DNA of 64,000 bases from DASXMT01 sp963803065 (GTDB lineage Bacteria > Actinomycetota > Acidimicrobiia > Acidimicrobiales > RAAP-2), in contig CAWDKW010000002.1 in assembly GCA_963803065.1 (NCBI GenBank), positions 558,001 through 622,000 of the forward strand, read 5' to 3'. The position numbers and the translations under genes were made by a program. The notes below the pieces were generated by a model. That model saw only the letters and a list, made by a program, of their open reading frames with translations, did not search any database and was not told the DNA's origin. Positions 1 through 9,978 of the stretch are shown here, in pieces. Positions within the stretch are counted from its first letter, which is position 1; every line of letters begins with the position of its first letter.

Positions 1-735
1 GTTGTTCGAGGTCAGGAGGACGCCGTTGCCTGCGTTGGCCTCGGCGTGACCCTTCACCGCGTTGGCCTCGGCGGAGTTGTGGTTGTTCGAGGTCAGGATG
101 AGCCCGTTGCCGGCGTTGGCCTCGGCACTGCCCTTGTAGGCGTTGGCCTCGGCCGAGTTGTGGTTGTTCGAGGTCAGGAGGACGCCGTTGCCGGCGTTGG
201 CCTCGGCGTGACCCTTCACCGCGTTGGCCTCGGCCGAGTTGTGGTTGTTCGAGGTCAGGATGAGCCCGTTGCCCGCGTTGGCCTCGGCGCTGCCCATGTG
301 CGCGTTGGCCTCGGCCGAGTTGTGGTTGTTCGAGGTCAGGATGATGCCGTTGCCCGCGTTGGCCTCGGCCGACCCGAGGATCGCGACGGCATCTGCGTGG
401 TTGTGGTTGTTCGAGGTCAGGATGATGCCGTTGCCCGCGTTGGCCTCGGCCGACCCGAGGATCGCGACGGCATCTGCGTGGTTGTGGTTGTTCGAGGTCA
501 GGATGAGCCCGTTGCCGGCGTTGGCCTCTGCGACGCCGAGGAGCGCAAAGGCGTCGGCGTGGTTGTGGTTGTTCGAGGTCAGGAAGAGGCCGTTGCCTGC
601 GTTGGCCTCGGCCAACCCCAGGATCGCACCGGAGTGCGCGGAGTTGTGGTTGTTCGAGGTCAGGAAGAGGCCTTCACCTGCGTTCGACTCTGCAAAACCC
701 AGGATCCCAAAAGCCGATGCGTGGTTACCGAAGGG
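1..735. repeat. 81-bp tandem repeats within the secreted repeat protein
   Basis: The sequence gttgttcgaggtcagga recurs about every 81 bp (near 1, 82, 163, 244, 325, 406, 487, 568 and 649). This equals 27 codons, so the reading frame is kept. Several units are identical over most of their length (the two units around 325-486 are the clearest). The first unit of the protein (right end) is the most diverged, which suggests expansion from the left or middle part. The array continues past the left edge. Confidence 0.9.
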
Positions 736-936
736 CGTCGTCTGGCTCGAGCTCGAAAACGGCCCACCCGAGGCGGTGGCTGCGAAACTCGGAGCTGCGG
801 ACAACCCGAGGAATCCAGCCCCGGCGAGTACGCCACCTCCGACGAGAAGTCCAAGCTTCTTGCTAGACAGAGCCTTCTTGGGTGGGGTGTAGCGACCGAA
901 ACCGGACTTGGAATGAGCTCCACGATGCTTCGCCAT
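1..936 (-). CDS. Secreted 27-residue-repeat protein (3' end outside window)
   Basis: Reads 312 codons from ATG at 936 to the window edge with no stop, so the C-terminus is missing. The N-terminus has a basic stretch, a hydrophobic core (LGLLVGGGVLAGAGFLGL) and an Ala-rich cleavage region near residue 50, so it is predicted to be exported. From about residue 68 it consists of 27-residue units of the type AEANAGNGLILTSNN-HN-(S/H)A(E/D)A, rich in Asn, Ala and Gly. No cysteines and no catalytic motif are seen. Regular Asn-rich repeats with alternating hydrophobic residues fit a beta-solenoid surface protein, but that is inference. GAAAGG lies upstream of the ATG at Shine-Dalgarno distance. I do not recognise a named family. 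Confidence 0.8.
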   Translation of the reverse strand, partial: MAKHRGAHSKSGFGRYTPPKKALSSKKLGLLVGGGVLAGAGFLGLSAAPSFAATASGGPFSSSSQTTPFGNHASAFGILGFAESNAGEGLFLTSNNHNSAHSGAILGLAEANAGNGLFLTSNNHNHADAFALLGVAEANAGNGLILTSNNHNHADAVAILGSAEANAGNGIILTSNNHNHADAVAILGSAEANAGNGIILTSNNHNSAEANAHMGSAEANAGNGLILTSNNHNSAEANAVKGHAEANAGNGVLLTSNNHNSAEANAYKGSAEANAGNGLILTSNNHNSAEANAVKGHAEANAGNGVLLTSNN

Positions 937-1303
937 TGTGGATCGACCTTTCGTTGTAGCGAGATAATACTCGCAGTGTTAACAAGAATGTGACAGCAAG
1001 TGACTGGATTGTGACGCCAGGTGTTGGGCTCGCCATTCAGCATGGTAAGGGAGTGCCCGAGAGAAGTCAAACATTCACGGCCTGCGGTTCCTCTATCGGC
1101 CGTTTGTACGTCCCTTGTGGCGACGAAGAGGGCACACGCGCATGAGGCCGGCCGGCCAGGGGACCCGCTGTCAACCCAGTTCGTCGAGTGGGTCCAACCC
1201 ACACGACGGGCGGAGGGAACACCCCCATGATCCGTCAATTCAGGGAAGTGGTGGTCCATGCGACTCGCACGTACAGAACCGAGTGAGCTCGTGGCTGGCT
1301 CAA
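937..1303. other. Intergenic region upstream of the repeat protein
   Basis: No gene is supported here. The part next to 936 is the promoter region of the minus-strand repeat protein: on that strand a TATTAT hexamer lies about 30 bases upstream of the ATG, preceded by the GTCAC-type repeats listed separately. The rest (about 1020-1300) shows no convincing reading frame or structure. Confidence 0.5.
978..1015 (-). promoter_or_regulatory. Phased GTGAC direct repeats, possible MtrA-like operator
   Basis: On the plus strand GTTAAC at 978-983 is followed by GTGAC at 990-994, 1000-1004 and 1011-1015, so the starts are 10-12 bp apart, about one helical turn. On the coding strand this reads GTCAC-n6-GTCAC-n5-GTCAC and then GTTAAC. 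MtrA response regulators of actinobacteria bind GTnAC-type direct repeats, and cell-wall or secreted protein genes are typical targets. The assignment to MtrA is inference; the repeats themselves are clear. Confidence 0.45.
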
Positions 1304-1347
1304 CGAACCAAAGAGGCCGGGGCGATTGCCCCGGCCTCCCTGGTTCG
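1304..1347 (-). terminator. Strong hairpin terminator after the first VDTRP protein
   Basis: CGAACCA, then GAGGCCGGGGC, loop GATT, GCCCCGGCCTC, then TGGTTCG: an 11-bp perfect GC stem extended by a second 7-bp stem across a 2-nt internal loop. It starts 25 bases past the stop codon of the minus-strand gene at 1372-2850. The U-tract is poor, as is usual in high-GC actinobacteria. Confidence 0.75.
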
Positions 1348-2806
1348 TACTGCGTTCGGAGTTCTGCTGGGTTACCGCAGCATTCCGTTCGGCCCGAAGT
1401 AGCCGTAGAGGTCGATGACCAGGTCGGCGCTTCCGGTGAAGTTGAAGTTGTCGATGGCGATGTTCGGCGTCCCACCAGAGCTGAGCTGGTTGGCGTTGGA
1501 CGTGATGTCTCCTGCGTTCCAGTTCAGGTCCGAGGCCAGCGGCGGGGTGCTGCCGGCGTTGGACGGGTACTGGGTCAGGTAGCCGCCGTCACCGGTGGTG
1601 TCGGTGATGGTGGTGTTGACATCGAAGCCGGTGAAGTAGCTCCCCGAGTCGTACGTCCCACCCGGAGCCGAGTAACCGGTGTCCGGCGGGAAGACGTCCG
1701 CAGGCACGTTGGTGGTCAGGATGGTCCCCGTGTTCAGCGTCTGGCCGGAGTAGGGCTTGCCTGAACCTGGCCGGGTGTCAACGATGCGAGCCGGCGTCAC
1801 CAACGGGTAGTACAGGCTTCCGTCCTCGTGGCGGGCGTAGAACCCGTCGAGGTCCACCACGACGTCGGTGTTCCCGGCGAAGTTGTAGATCGACACCTGC
1901 TTGGTGTCCGGGTTGATCGGCACGATCACTCGGTTCGGCGTGATCTTGCCTGCCGGGAAGTTGAGGTTCGAAGCCAGAGGCTGCGAGCCGCCCGTTGCCC
2001 ATGCGGTCAGGTAGGAGTCTGCCGTCGAGGTGGCCGCGGTCACGTTGAGCACCACTGCGGTGGCGTCAGCCGGGACTGCCGGCGTGCCGTAGGGGAACGT
2101 GCCCGTACCGGGGTAGAAGCTCAGCGTGGAGTCCGGGCCGAGCGTCTCACCGGCACCCTGCTGGCCTGAGCCAGGACGGGTGTCGAGCACGCGGACCGGG
2201 TGCATCGTTCCGGTGTTCACGTCAGTGATGGCGTTGTAGCCAGCGCCATGACCACCGGTCGAGATGAACGGTCCATTGTGGTCAAAGCCGTTCGGGGCGT
2301 AGTAGCCCTGGACGTCGACGACCACGTCGGTGCTCCCGGTGAAGTTGTAGACGGTCATGTTGCCGTAGTTGCCATCCCCGGTGTCGCCGAGGGCGATGGT
2401 CGCCTCATTGGCCACCGTCTCACCGGCCGTGAAGTTCACCGTGGAGATGAACGGGACGACCTGCCCGGAGGCGAAGGCCGTGAGGTAGCCCGTGCTGGAC
2501 GGGTTGACGGCCGTGATGTTCACCACGACGGCGGTCGCGCCCCAAGGCACGTCGTTGGGCTCAACACCCGACGGGGAGACCTTGAAGGTGATGCTCCGTC
2601 CCGCGGTCAGCGTGTTGCCTTGACCGATCTGGCCCGAGTTGGGCCGGGTGTCGACCAGCCGGTAGGGCTGAACCGAGTGGTAGGAGCTCCCGTCCGACGC
2701 ATAGTGCGTGATGGAGGCAGAGGCCGGGGCGGCGGAAAATACGCCGGCGGCGACTGCGCTCATCGGAAGGAGGCCGGCAAGCATCGCGAGCCCGACCGCT
2801 CTTCCC
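1307..2806 (-). repeat. Near-identical 1.5-kb direct repeat, copy 1
   Basis: This block matches 3287-4786 with only about ten scattered base differences, including at synonymous positions and through the terminator. Similarity stops abruptly at both ends: around codon 15 of the gene on one side and just outside the terminator stem on the other. Recent tandem duplication or ongoing gene conversion explains this best. Confidence 0.85.
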
Positions 2807-2850
2807 TTCCTGCCTCGGACCTTTGCCGAGGCTCGCTCGAATAATTTCAT
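1372..2850 (-). CDS. Secreted VDTRP-repeat protein, tandem copy A
   Basis: 492 residues. Basic start (MKLFERASAKVRGRKGR), hydrophobic core and an Ala-rich cleavage site near residue 45 (APASAS), so predicted Sec-exported. Three related domains follow at about 52-190, 215-340 and 350-490. Each opens with a (Y/V)R(L/V)(V/L)DTRP-type motif and closes with a D(V/L)VVD(V/L)-x-G-(Y/F)(Y/F) motif. This module is widespread in secreted actinobacterial proteins and often accompanies cell-wall enzymes, but here no enzyme domain is attached. Function is unknown; a surface or binding scaffold is the likely role. The stop is followed by a strong terminator. The gene is almost identical to the neighbour at 3353-4834. 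Confidence 0.85.
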   Translation of the reverse strand: MKLFERASAKVRGRKGRAVGLAMLAGLLPMSAVAAGVFSAAPASASITHYASDGSSYHSVQPYRLVDTRPNSGQIGQGNTLTAGRSITFKVSPSGVEPNDVPWGATAVVVNITAVNPSSTGYLTAFASGQVVPFISTVNFTAGETVANEATIALGDTGDGNYGNMTVYNFTGSTDVVVDVQGYYAPNGFDHNGPFISTGGHGAGYNAITDVNTGTMHPVRVLDTRPGSGQQGAGETLGPDSTLSFYPGTGTFPYGTPAVPADATAVVLNVTAATSTADSYLTAWATGGSQPLASNLNFPAGKITPNRVIVPINPDTKQVSIYNFAGNTDVVVDLDGFYARHEDGSLYYPLVTPARIVDTRPGSGKPYSGQTLNTGTILTTNVPADVFPPDTGYSAPGGTYDSGSYFTGFDVNTTITDTTGDGGYLTQYPSNAGSTPPLASDLNWNAGDITSNANQLSSGGTPNIAIDNFNFTGSADLVIDLYGYFGPNGMLR

Positions 2851-3286
2851 GGTTCACCTTTCGTTGTGCTCTGGAGACTGACGGTGGTCATAGTAATCCA
2901 GAACCCTTCCCGAATTGCAACTCAATTGTGAGTTGGGTCATCCGGGCGAGACCGAAGGAGCGCCAGCTGCTCACAAAACGATGCTGGCCAGGTAGAACGC
3001 CTCGGAAGTCGAGCGAACTGGGAAGCACGTGTACCGAGGACAAGGACGGCAAACCTGAGCATGTTCGAGTGATCCCGAGAATGAGGAGGACAGGCAGCTG
3101 TCACAAAGCCACGTTCCTTGAGACAGAGGAGCGGGCACATTCCCTACAACCGGTAACAGCGCGGCTCGCGGGCCCGGGTCCTCAGACGCTACGGCCCATC
3201 ATGGAATAGCTCGACGACGGAGCACCTCGTTCCGACATGAAAGAGCACCTCGTTTAGACATGACGAGATGGCTCGCACCACCGGCA
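2851..3286. other. Intergenic region between the two tandem VDTRP genes
   Basis: No gene is supported. It holds the promoter side of the gene starting at 2850 (a TACTAT hexamer about 40 bases upstream on the minus strand and the dyad at 2918-2935) and the 3' flank of the gene at 3353-4834. The sequence between about 2940 and 3286 is not shared with the neighbouring copy and shows nothing else. Confidence 0.5.
2918..2935. promoter_or_regulatory. Perfect 7-bp-arm dyad upstream of the VDTRP gene
   Basis: CAACTCA-ATTG-TGAGTTG lies 68-85 bases upstream of the start codon at 2850, next to the presumed -35 region. It is AT-rich compared with its surroundings. It looks like a repressor or activator site; the protein that binds it is unknown. 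The other two VDTRP genes do not carry an obvious copy at the same place. Confidence 0.35.
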
Positions 3287-3326
3287 AACCAAAGAGGCCG
3301 GGGCGATTGCCCCGGCCTCCCTGGTT
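3287..3326 (-). terminator. Terminator after the second VDTRP protein
   Basis: Same 11-bp GAGGCCGGGGC / GCCCCGGCCTC stem with a GATT loop and outer AACCA/TGGTT pairing as at 1304-1347, placed about 25 bases after the stop of the gene at 3353-4834. It is part of the duplicated block. Confidence 0.75.
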
Positions 3327-4786
3327 CGTACTGCGTTCGGAGTTCTGCTGGGTTACGACAGCAGTCCGTTCGGCCCGAAGTAGCCGTAGAGGTCGATGAC
3401 CAGGTCGGCGCTTCCGGTGAAGTTGAAGTTGTCGATGGCGATGTCCGGCGTCCCACCAGAGCTGAGCTGGTTGGCGTTGGACGTGATGTCTCCTGCGTTC
3501 CAGTTCAGGTCCGAGGCCAGCGGCGGGGTGCTGCCGGCGTTGGACGGGTACTGGGTCAGGTAGCCGCCGTCACCGGTGGTGTCGGTGATGGTGGTGTTGA
3601 CATCGAAGCCGGTGAAGTAGCTGTGCGAGTCGTACGTCCCACCCGGAGCCGAGTAACCGGTGTCCGGCGGGAAGACATCCGCAGGCACGTTGGTGGTCAG
3701 GATCGTCCCCGTGTTCAGCGTCTGGCCGGAGTAGGGCTTGCCTGAACCTGGCCGGGTGTCAACGATGCGAGCCGGCGTCACCAACGGGTAGTACAGGCTT
3801 CCGTCCTCGTGGCGGGCGTAGAACCCGTCGAGGTCCACCACGACGTCGGTGTTCCCGGCGAAGTTGTAGATCGACACCTGCTTGGTGTCCGGGTTGATCG
3901 GCACGATCACTCGGTTCGGCGTGATCTTGCCTGCCGGGAAGTTGAGGTTCGAAGCCAGAGGCTGCGAGCCGCCCGTTGCCCATGCGGTCAGGTAGGAGTC
4001 TGCCGTCGAGGTGGCCGCGGTCACGTTGAGCACCACTGCGGTGGCGTCAGCCGGGACGGCCGGCGTGCCGTAGGGGAACGTGCCCGTACCGGGGTAGAAG
4101 CTCAGCGTGGAGTCCGGGCCGAGCGTCTCACCGGCACCCTGCTGGCCTGAGCCAGGACGGGTGTCGAGCACGCGGACCGGGTGCATCGTTCCGGTGTTCA
4201 CGTCAGTGATGGCGTTGTAGCCAGCGCCATGACCACCGGTCGAGATGAACGGCCCATTGTGGTCAAAGCCGTTCGGGGCGTAGTAGCCCTGGACGTCGAC
4301 GACCACGTCGGTGCTCCCGGTGAAGTTGTAGACGGTCATGTTGCCGTAGTTGCCATCCCCGGTGTCGCCGAGGGCGATGGTCGCCTCATTGGCCACCGTC
4401 TCACCGGCCGTGAAGTTCACCGTGGAGATGAACGGGACGACCTGCCCGGAGGCGAAGGCCGTGAGGTAGCCCGTGCTGGACGGGTTGACGGCCGTGATGT
4501 TCACCACGACGGCGGTCGCGCCCCAAGGCACGTCGTTGGGCTCAACACCCGACGGGGAGACCTTGAAGGTGATGCTCCGTCCCGCGGTCAGCGTGTTGCC
4601 TTGACCGATCTGGCCCGAGTTGGGCCGGGTGTCGACCAGCCGGTAGGGCTGAACCGAGTGGTAGGAGCTCCCGTCCGACGCATAGTGCGTGATGGAGGCA
4701 GAGGCCGGGGCGGCGGAAAATACGCCGGCGGCGACTGCGCTCATCGGAAGGAGGCCGGCAAGCATCGCGAGCCCGACCGCTCTTCC
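3287..4786 (-). repeat. Near-identical 1.5-kb direct repeat, copy 2
   Basis: Partner of 1307-2806. Examples of the few differences: TTCGGCGTC versus TCCGGCGTC near the 3' end, and the codon giving His instead of Gly after TYDS in the third domain. The leader and the first 15 codons differ clearly between the two genes. Confidence 0.85.
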
Positions 4787-4834
4787 TTTTCTCCTTCCGG
4801 CCCCAGGGGCCGAGGCTCGTGCGAATAGCTTCAT
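3353..4834 (-). CDS. Secreted VDTRP-repeat protein, tandem copy B
   Basis: 493 residues, with the same architecture as the neighbour at 1372-2850: signal peptide to about residue 46, then three VDTRP-to-GYY domains. The mature parts differ at only a few residues, whereas the cytoplasmic start (MKLFARASAPGAGRRKGR) and the last residues (NGLLS versus NGMLR) differ. GGAAGG sits just upstream of the ATG, in the shared AAGGTGAACC context. Function is unknown; presumed surface protein. Confidence 0.85.
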   Translation of the reverse strand: MKLFARASAPGAGRRKGRAVGLAMLAGLLPMSAVAAGVFSAAPASASITHYASDGSSYHSVQPYRLVDTRPNSGQIGQGNTLTAGRSITFKVSPSGVEPNDVPWGATAVVVNITAVNPSSTGYLTAFASGQVVPFISTVNFTAGETVANEATIALGDTGDGNYGNMTVYNFTGSTDVVVDVQGYYAPNGFDHNGPFISTGGHGAGYNAITDVNTGTMHPVRVLDTRPGSGQQGAGETLGPDSTLSFYPGTGTFPYGTPAVPADATAVVLNVTAATSTADSYLTAWATGGSQPLASNLNFPAGKITPNRVIVPINPDTKQVSIYNFAGNTDVVVDLDGFYARHEDGSLYYPLVTPARIVDTRPGSGKPYSGQTLNTGTILTTNVPADVFPPDTGYSAPGGTYDSHSYFTGFDVNTTITDTTGDGGYLTQYPSNAGSTPPLASDLNWNAGDITSNANQLSSGGTPDIAIDNFNFTGSADLVIDLYGYFGPNGLLS

Positions 4835-4980
4835 GGTTCACCTTCCATTGTCGGGAATAGCTCGGGGCACTGTAGCGCAGCGTTCAAGAAAAAGCTCTGA
4901 TTGTTTTCCCCGTGGCGCCCGGCGATGCGCCCGACGCGCTCGGCGCGAGCTCCCCCCGTGCACGCCCTTGACTGCGCTGC

Positions 4981-5029
4981 CCGATGGCCTCGATCGGAAA
5001 AGGGGTGCGACGCCGATGGCTTCGATCGG
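4981..5029. repeat. Two copies of a 17-bp imperfect palindrome
   Basis: CCGATGGCCTCGATCGG (4981-4997) and CCGATGGCTTCGATCGG (5013-5029), 32 bp apart. Each is itself an imperfect dyad with CCGAT/ATCGG ends. They lie about 150-195 bases upstream of the start codon at 4834 on the minus strand. They could be operator sites or paired elements of an RNA leader; nothing decides between these. Confidence 0.4.
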
Positions 5030-5050
5030 CAAATTCGACGGCTACAACCG

Positions 5051-5097
5051 GCCTCCCGACCCCCGGTGAAAGGTGGTAACCCCGAGAGTCGGGAGGC
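5051..5097. other. Inverted repeat with 10-bp perfect arms
   Basis: GCCTCCCGAC (5051-5060) pairs with GTCGGGAGGC (5088-5097) across 27 bases. It lies about 105 bases past the stop of the minus-strand VOC gene, so it may be that gene's terminator, or part of the leader of the gene at 4834. No riboswitch consensus was recognised. Confidence 0.4.
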
Positions 5098-5201
5098 TTG
5101 TTGCAGGCCCGTCGTGGAGCGTAGTGGAAAAATCACTGCTTGTGGCCAGTGATCTTCAATTTGGAAAGAATTCGTCCCAATTCGACGTCCGTCGTGTCGA
5201 C

Positions 5202-5579
5202 CTATGACCCTGTCGAAGTCGGTACCTGCTGCACTGACCAGCCATTTCCGTCCGGATCGCCGAAGAATACGAACCGGCCCCAGGGGAAGTCCTGGATCTC
5301 GCTGACGACGACCCCGCGCCCGACCAGCTCGGCGCGGGCGACTTCGATGTCGGACACCACCAGCTGCAGCCCCTGCACGGTGCCTGGTTGCGCGTCGACG
5401 ATCCCTGTGCCGAGGGCGATCGAACAGGCCGATCCCGGCGGCGTCAGCTGCACGAAGCGGACGTCGTCGCTCACCTGGTGATCGTGGTCGGGGTTGAAGC
5501 CGACCTTGTCGACGTAGAAGGCTTTGGCCCGGTCCACATCCGAAACGGGGACAGCCACCAACTCGAGTTTCCAGTCCAC
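5202..5579 (-). CDS. VOC-superfamily protein (glyoxalase/bleomycin-resistance fold)
   Basis: 125 residues, GTG start with GAGAGGG about 8 bases upstream. The sequence has the two beta-alpha-beta-beta-beta halves of the VOC fold: residues 1-55 (VAVPVSDVDRAKAFYVDKVGF, then VRFVQLTPPG) and 65-120 (LQLVVSDIEVARAEL, then the FFGDPDGNGWSV closing motif). The substrate cannot be read from sequence; this subgroup is usually annotated as glyoxalase-like or antibiotic-resistance-like. It stands alone between the surface genes and clpC. Confidence 0.85.
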   Translation of the reverse strand: MDWKLELVAVPVSDVDRAKAFYVDKVGFNPDHDHQVSDDVRFVQLTPPGSACSIALGTGIVDAQPGTVQGLQLVVSDIEVARAELVGRGVVVSEIQDFPWGRFVFFGDPDGNGWSVQQVPTSTGS

Positions 5580-5703
5580 AAAGCCCTCTCTTCATCGATC
5601 CGGTCGCCGGTGACGACCACCGGGACCTCGCTGTCATGTTGCCAGCGAAAACCGGTCATCCACTGACCCCGTATCCGGCCGGGTAAGAGGATCCCGGAAA
5701 CAC

Positions 5704-5730
5704 GAGGGGCGCCCCCGAAGGGACGCCCTC
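5704..5730 (-). terminator. Probable clpC terminator
   Basis: GAGGGGCGCCC, loop CCGAA, GGGACGCCCTC: an 11-bp stem with one bulge and one mismatch, 50-77 bases past the clpC stop codon at 5781. It can also form on the plus strand, but no plus-strand gene ends here. Confidence 0.5.
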
Positions 5731-5780
5731 TCGCTCTTTACGTTTGTTGCGTCCGGTTGGCCGCAGCCGGACCGAAGGGT

Positions 5781-8336
<2,556 letters not shown>

Positions 8337-8441
8337 ACCGCCTCCATCCGCGGTAGGAATCTTGCATGGAGTCTACAGGGGCCACTGGGAGCCGCACCCG
8401 CACCCCCATTTATCAAGGAACGGCATCCTCGCCTATCGTCC

Positions 8442-9425
8442 TTGGTGGTGAACGTCGTCGAGCTCCTGGGTCTTCCCGCAATCGAAGATGAACTGCTCCG
8501 GCTCGAGCCCCTGCTCACGGAGTGTGTGATCACCGGGGACGGGTTCCTGGACGAGGTGACCACCCATCTCATCGCCGCCGGCGGCAAGCGGCTCCGCCCG
8601 GCGCTGGCCCTCGCCTCGGCCACGGCGGGCGCTGCCCCATCGTCGAGAGAGGCCCTGTTGGGGGGCGTGGCCGTCGAACTGGTCCATCTGGCCTCCCTCT
8701 ATCACGACGACGTCATGGACGAGGCGACCATGCGGCGCAACGTCGAGAGCGTCAACTCGCGGTTCGGGAACCTGGTCGCCATCGTGGCCGGCGACTTCCT
8801 GCTGGCCCGGTCGGCCGAGATCGCCGCCGGATTGGGTACCGAGATCGCCGCCCTCCTGGCCTCCACGCTGGGTGAACTGTGCCAGGGCCAGGTGGCCGAG
8901 GTCCGGGCCGCCTTCCAGGTGACCAGGAGCAGCGAGGACTACATCACCGCCATCTCGGGGAAGACGGCCGCTCTGATGGCCACCTCGTGCCGGATCGGCG
9001 CCCTCACCAGCCAGCGAAGCCGCGACGAAGTGGACGCCCTCACCGACTTCGGGAACTACTTCGGGATGATCTTCCAGGTCCGCGACGACATCCTCGACAT
9101 CATCGGGTCCGAGGAGGAGCTGGGGAAGCCGCCGGGCCAGGACCTGGCCGAGGGGATCTACACCCTCCCCGTGCTGCTCGCCCTGGCCGACCCCGACGCC
9201 GGGCCCGAGCTGCGTCCCCTGCTGGGGGCCCCCCTGGGCCAGCCCGAACGGGACAAGGCCCGGTCCATCGTGGCCGCCTCGACGGGCATCGCCGCTTCGG
9301 TGGCGGTGGGCCGAGGCTACGCCGACCAGGCGGCCACAGCCGCGGCCGCCTGCCCGTCCGTCGGGTTGGCGGCCGGCTTCGAGACGCTGGCCTACTCGCT
9401 GCTCGACGGGCTGCCGACCGGCTGA
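8442..9425 (+). CDS. Polyprenyl (long-chain trans-isoprenyl) diphosphate synthase
   Basis: Up to 327 residues. Condenses isopentenyl diphosphate units, probably to make the menaquinone side chain or a geranylgeranyl-type product; product length cannot be fixed from sequence. Both Asp-rich motifs are present: the first at residues 89-93 (DDVMD) and the second near 212 (DDILD), with the GGKRLRP substrate motif at 47-53. The start is uncertain among TTG 8442, GTG 8445 and GTG 8448; no Shine-Dalgarno sequence is seen and a TATCGT hexamer lies just upstream, so a leaderless transcript is likely. Divergent from clpC with about 105 bp between them. Confidence 0.9.
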   Translation: MVVNVVELLGLPAIEDELLRLEPLLTECVITGDGFLDEVTTHLIAAGGKRLRPALALASATAGAAPSSREALLGGVAVELVHLASLYHDDVMDEATMRRNVESVNSRFGNLVAIVAGDFLLARSAEIAAGLGTEIAALLASTLGELCQGQVAEVRAAFQVTRSSEDYITAISGKTAALMATSCRIGALTSQRSRDEVDALTDFGNYFGMIFQVRDDILDIIGSEEELGKPPGQDLAEGIYTLPVLLALADPDAGPELRPLLGAPLGQPERDKARSIVAASTGIAASVAVGRGYADQAATAAAACPSVGLAAGFETLAYSLLDGLPTG

Positions 9426-9494
9426 CCGGGGCCCGGCCGGCTCAACCTGGCTGCTTCAGCCTGGCTGGCGCAGCCGGTCCGGGTCGCCGGGTGC

Positions 9495-9863
9495 TCAGCT
9501 CCCCGACGGGGCGCTCACGTTGCAGGTCGTCTCGATCTTCTGCATTCTCGTGTCGAGATGCTGCTTGAACGTCGTGCTCTCGTACCGGGTGATCCGCTTC
9601 TGCAAGCGGGCGGCCAGCTTGGTGTGCCCGTTGCTCGAGGCCTTCTGCTCGGCCGCGGTCAACTTGGGCAACCCGGCGTTGATGCGGGCCTCGATCTTCT
9701 GGATGCGGGTCAGCGCCTTGGTGGCATTGGCGCAGTTGAACTGACTGGAAGCGGGCGTCGAAGACGCCGCTGAGCTGGTCGGCGTCGACGCAAACGCCAT
9801 GCCGGCCGTGCCGAGGACGAGTGTCCCGGAGACAAGTGCACCTACGGCGAACTTCGTGAACAT
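9495..9863 (-). CDS. Small secreted helical protein, unknown function
   Basis: 122 residues. Clear signal peptide (residues 1-26, cleavage after AFA), a Ser/Thr/Ala/Pro-rich linker (27-42), then a basic, helical region (45-115) with two cysteines, in FNCAN and TTCNV, which could form one disulfide. AGAGGAGG lies 8 bases upstream of the ATG, one of the strongest ribosome-binding sites in the window. No family recognised. The 115-bp gap to lysS includes its promoter. Confidence 0.75.
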   Translation of the reverse strand: MFTKFAVGALVSGTLVLGTAGMAFASTPTSSAASSTPASSQFNCANATKALTRIQKIEARINAGLPKLTAAEQKASSNGHTKLAARLQKRITRYESTTFKQHLDTRMQKIETTCNVSAPSGS

Positions 9864-9978
9864 CTGGTGAAACCTCCTCTGAGAGCAGCCGGATGGTCCG
9901 GCCTCGACTCAGTTATCCCTTGCCTTCGTGAGGGGATGGTGAACCAGATGTTAGGAAACGATGAGGGGATACCCACCC

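Larger units (their letters stand above)
4835..5201. other. Intergenic region with palindromic repeats
   Basis: No gene is supported. It is the 5' flank of the minus-strand gene starting at 4834 and the 3' flank of the VOC gene ending at 5202. The only structure seen is the repeated palindrome at 4981-5029 and the long-loop hairpin at 5051-5097. Confidence 0.45.

Noticed and set aside
46..993. Plus-strand ORF of 315 codons across the repeat region at the left edge
   Set aside because: It is the antisense of the repeat gene. The minus strand has a signal peptide, a ribosome-binding site and an open frame to the window edge; the plus frame repeats only because the DNA repeats.
660..1475. Minus-strand ORF of 271 codons overlapping the repeat gene and the VDTRP terminator
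   Set aside because: Out of frame with both neighbouring genes, runs through a strong terminator, and has no recognisable motif.
4981..5097. Possible riboswitch upstream of the second VDTRP gene
   Set aside because: No known consensus (cobalamin, c-di-AMP, c-di-GMP, glycine) was matched when the conserved boxes were looked for by eye; only palindromes remain.
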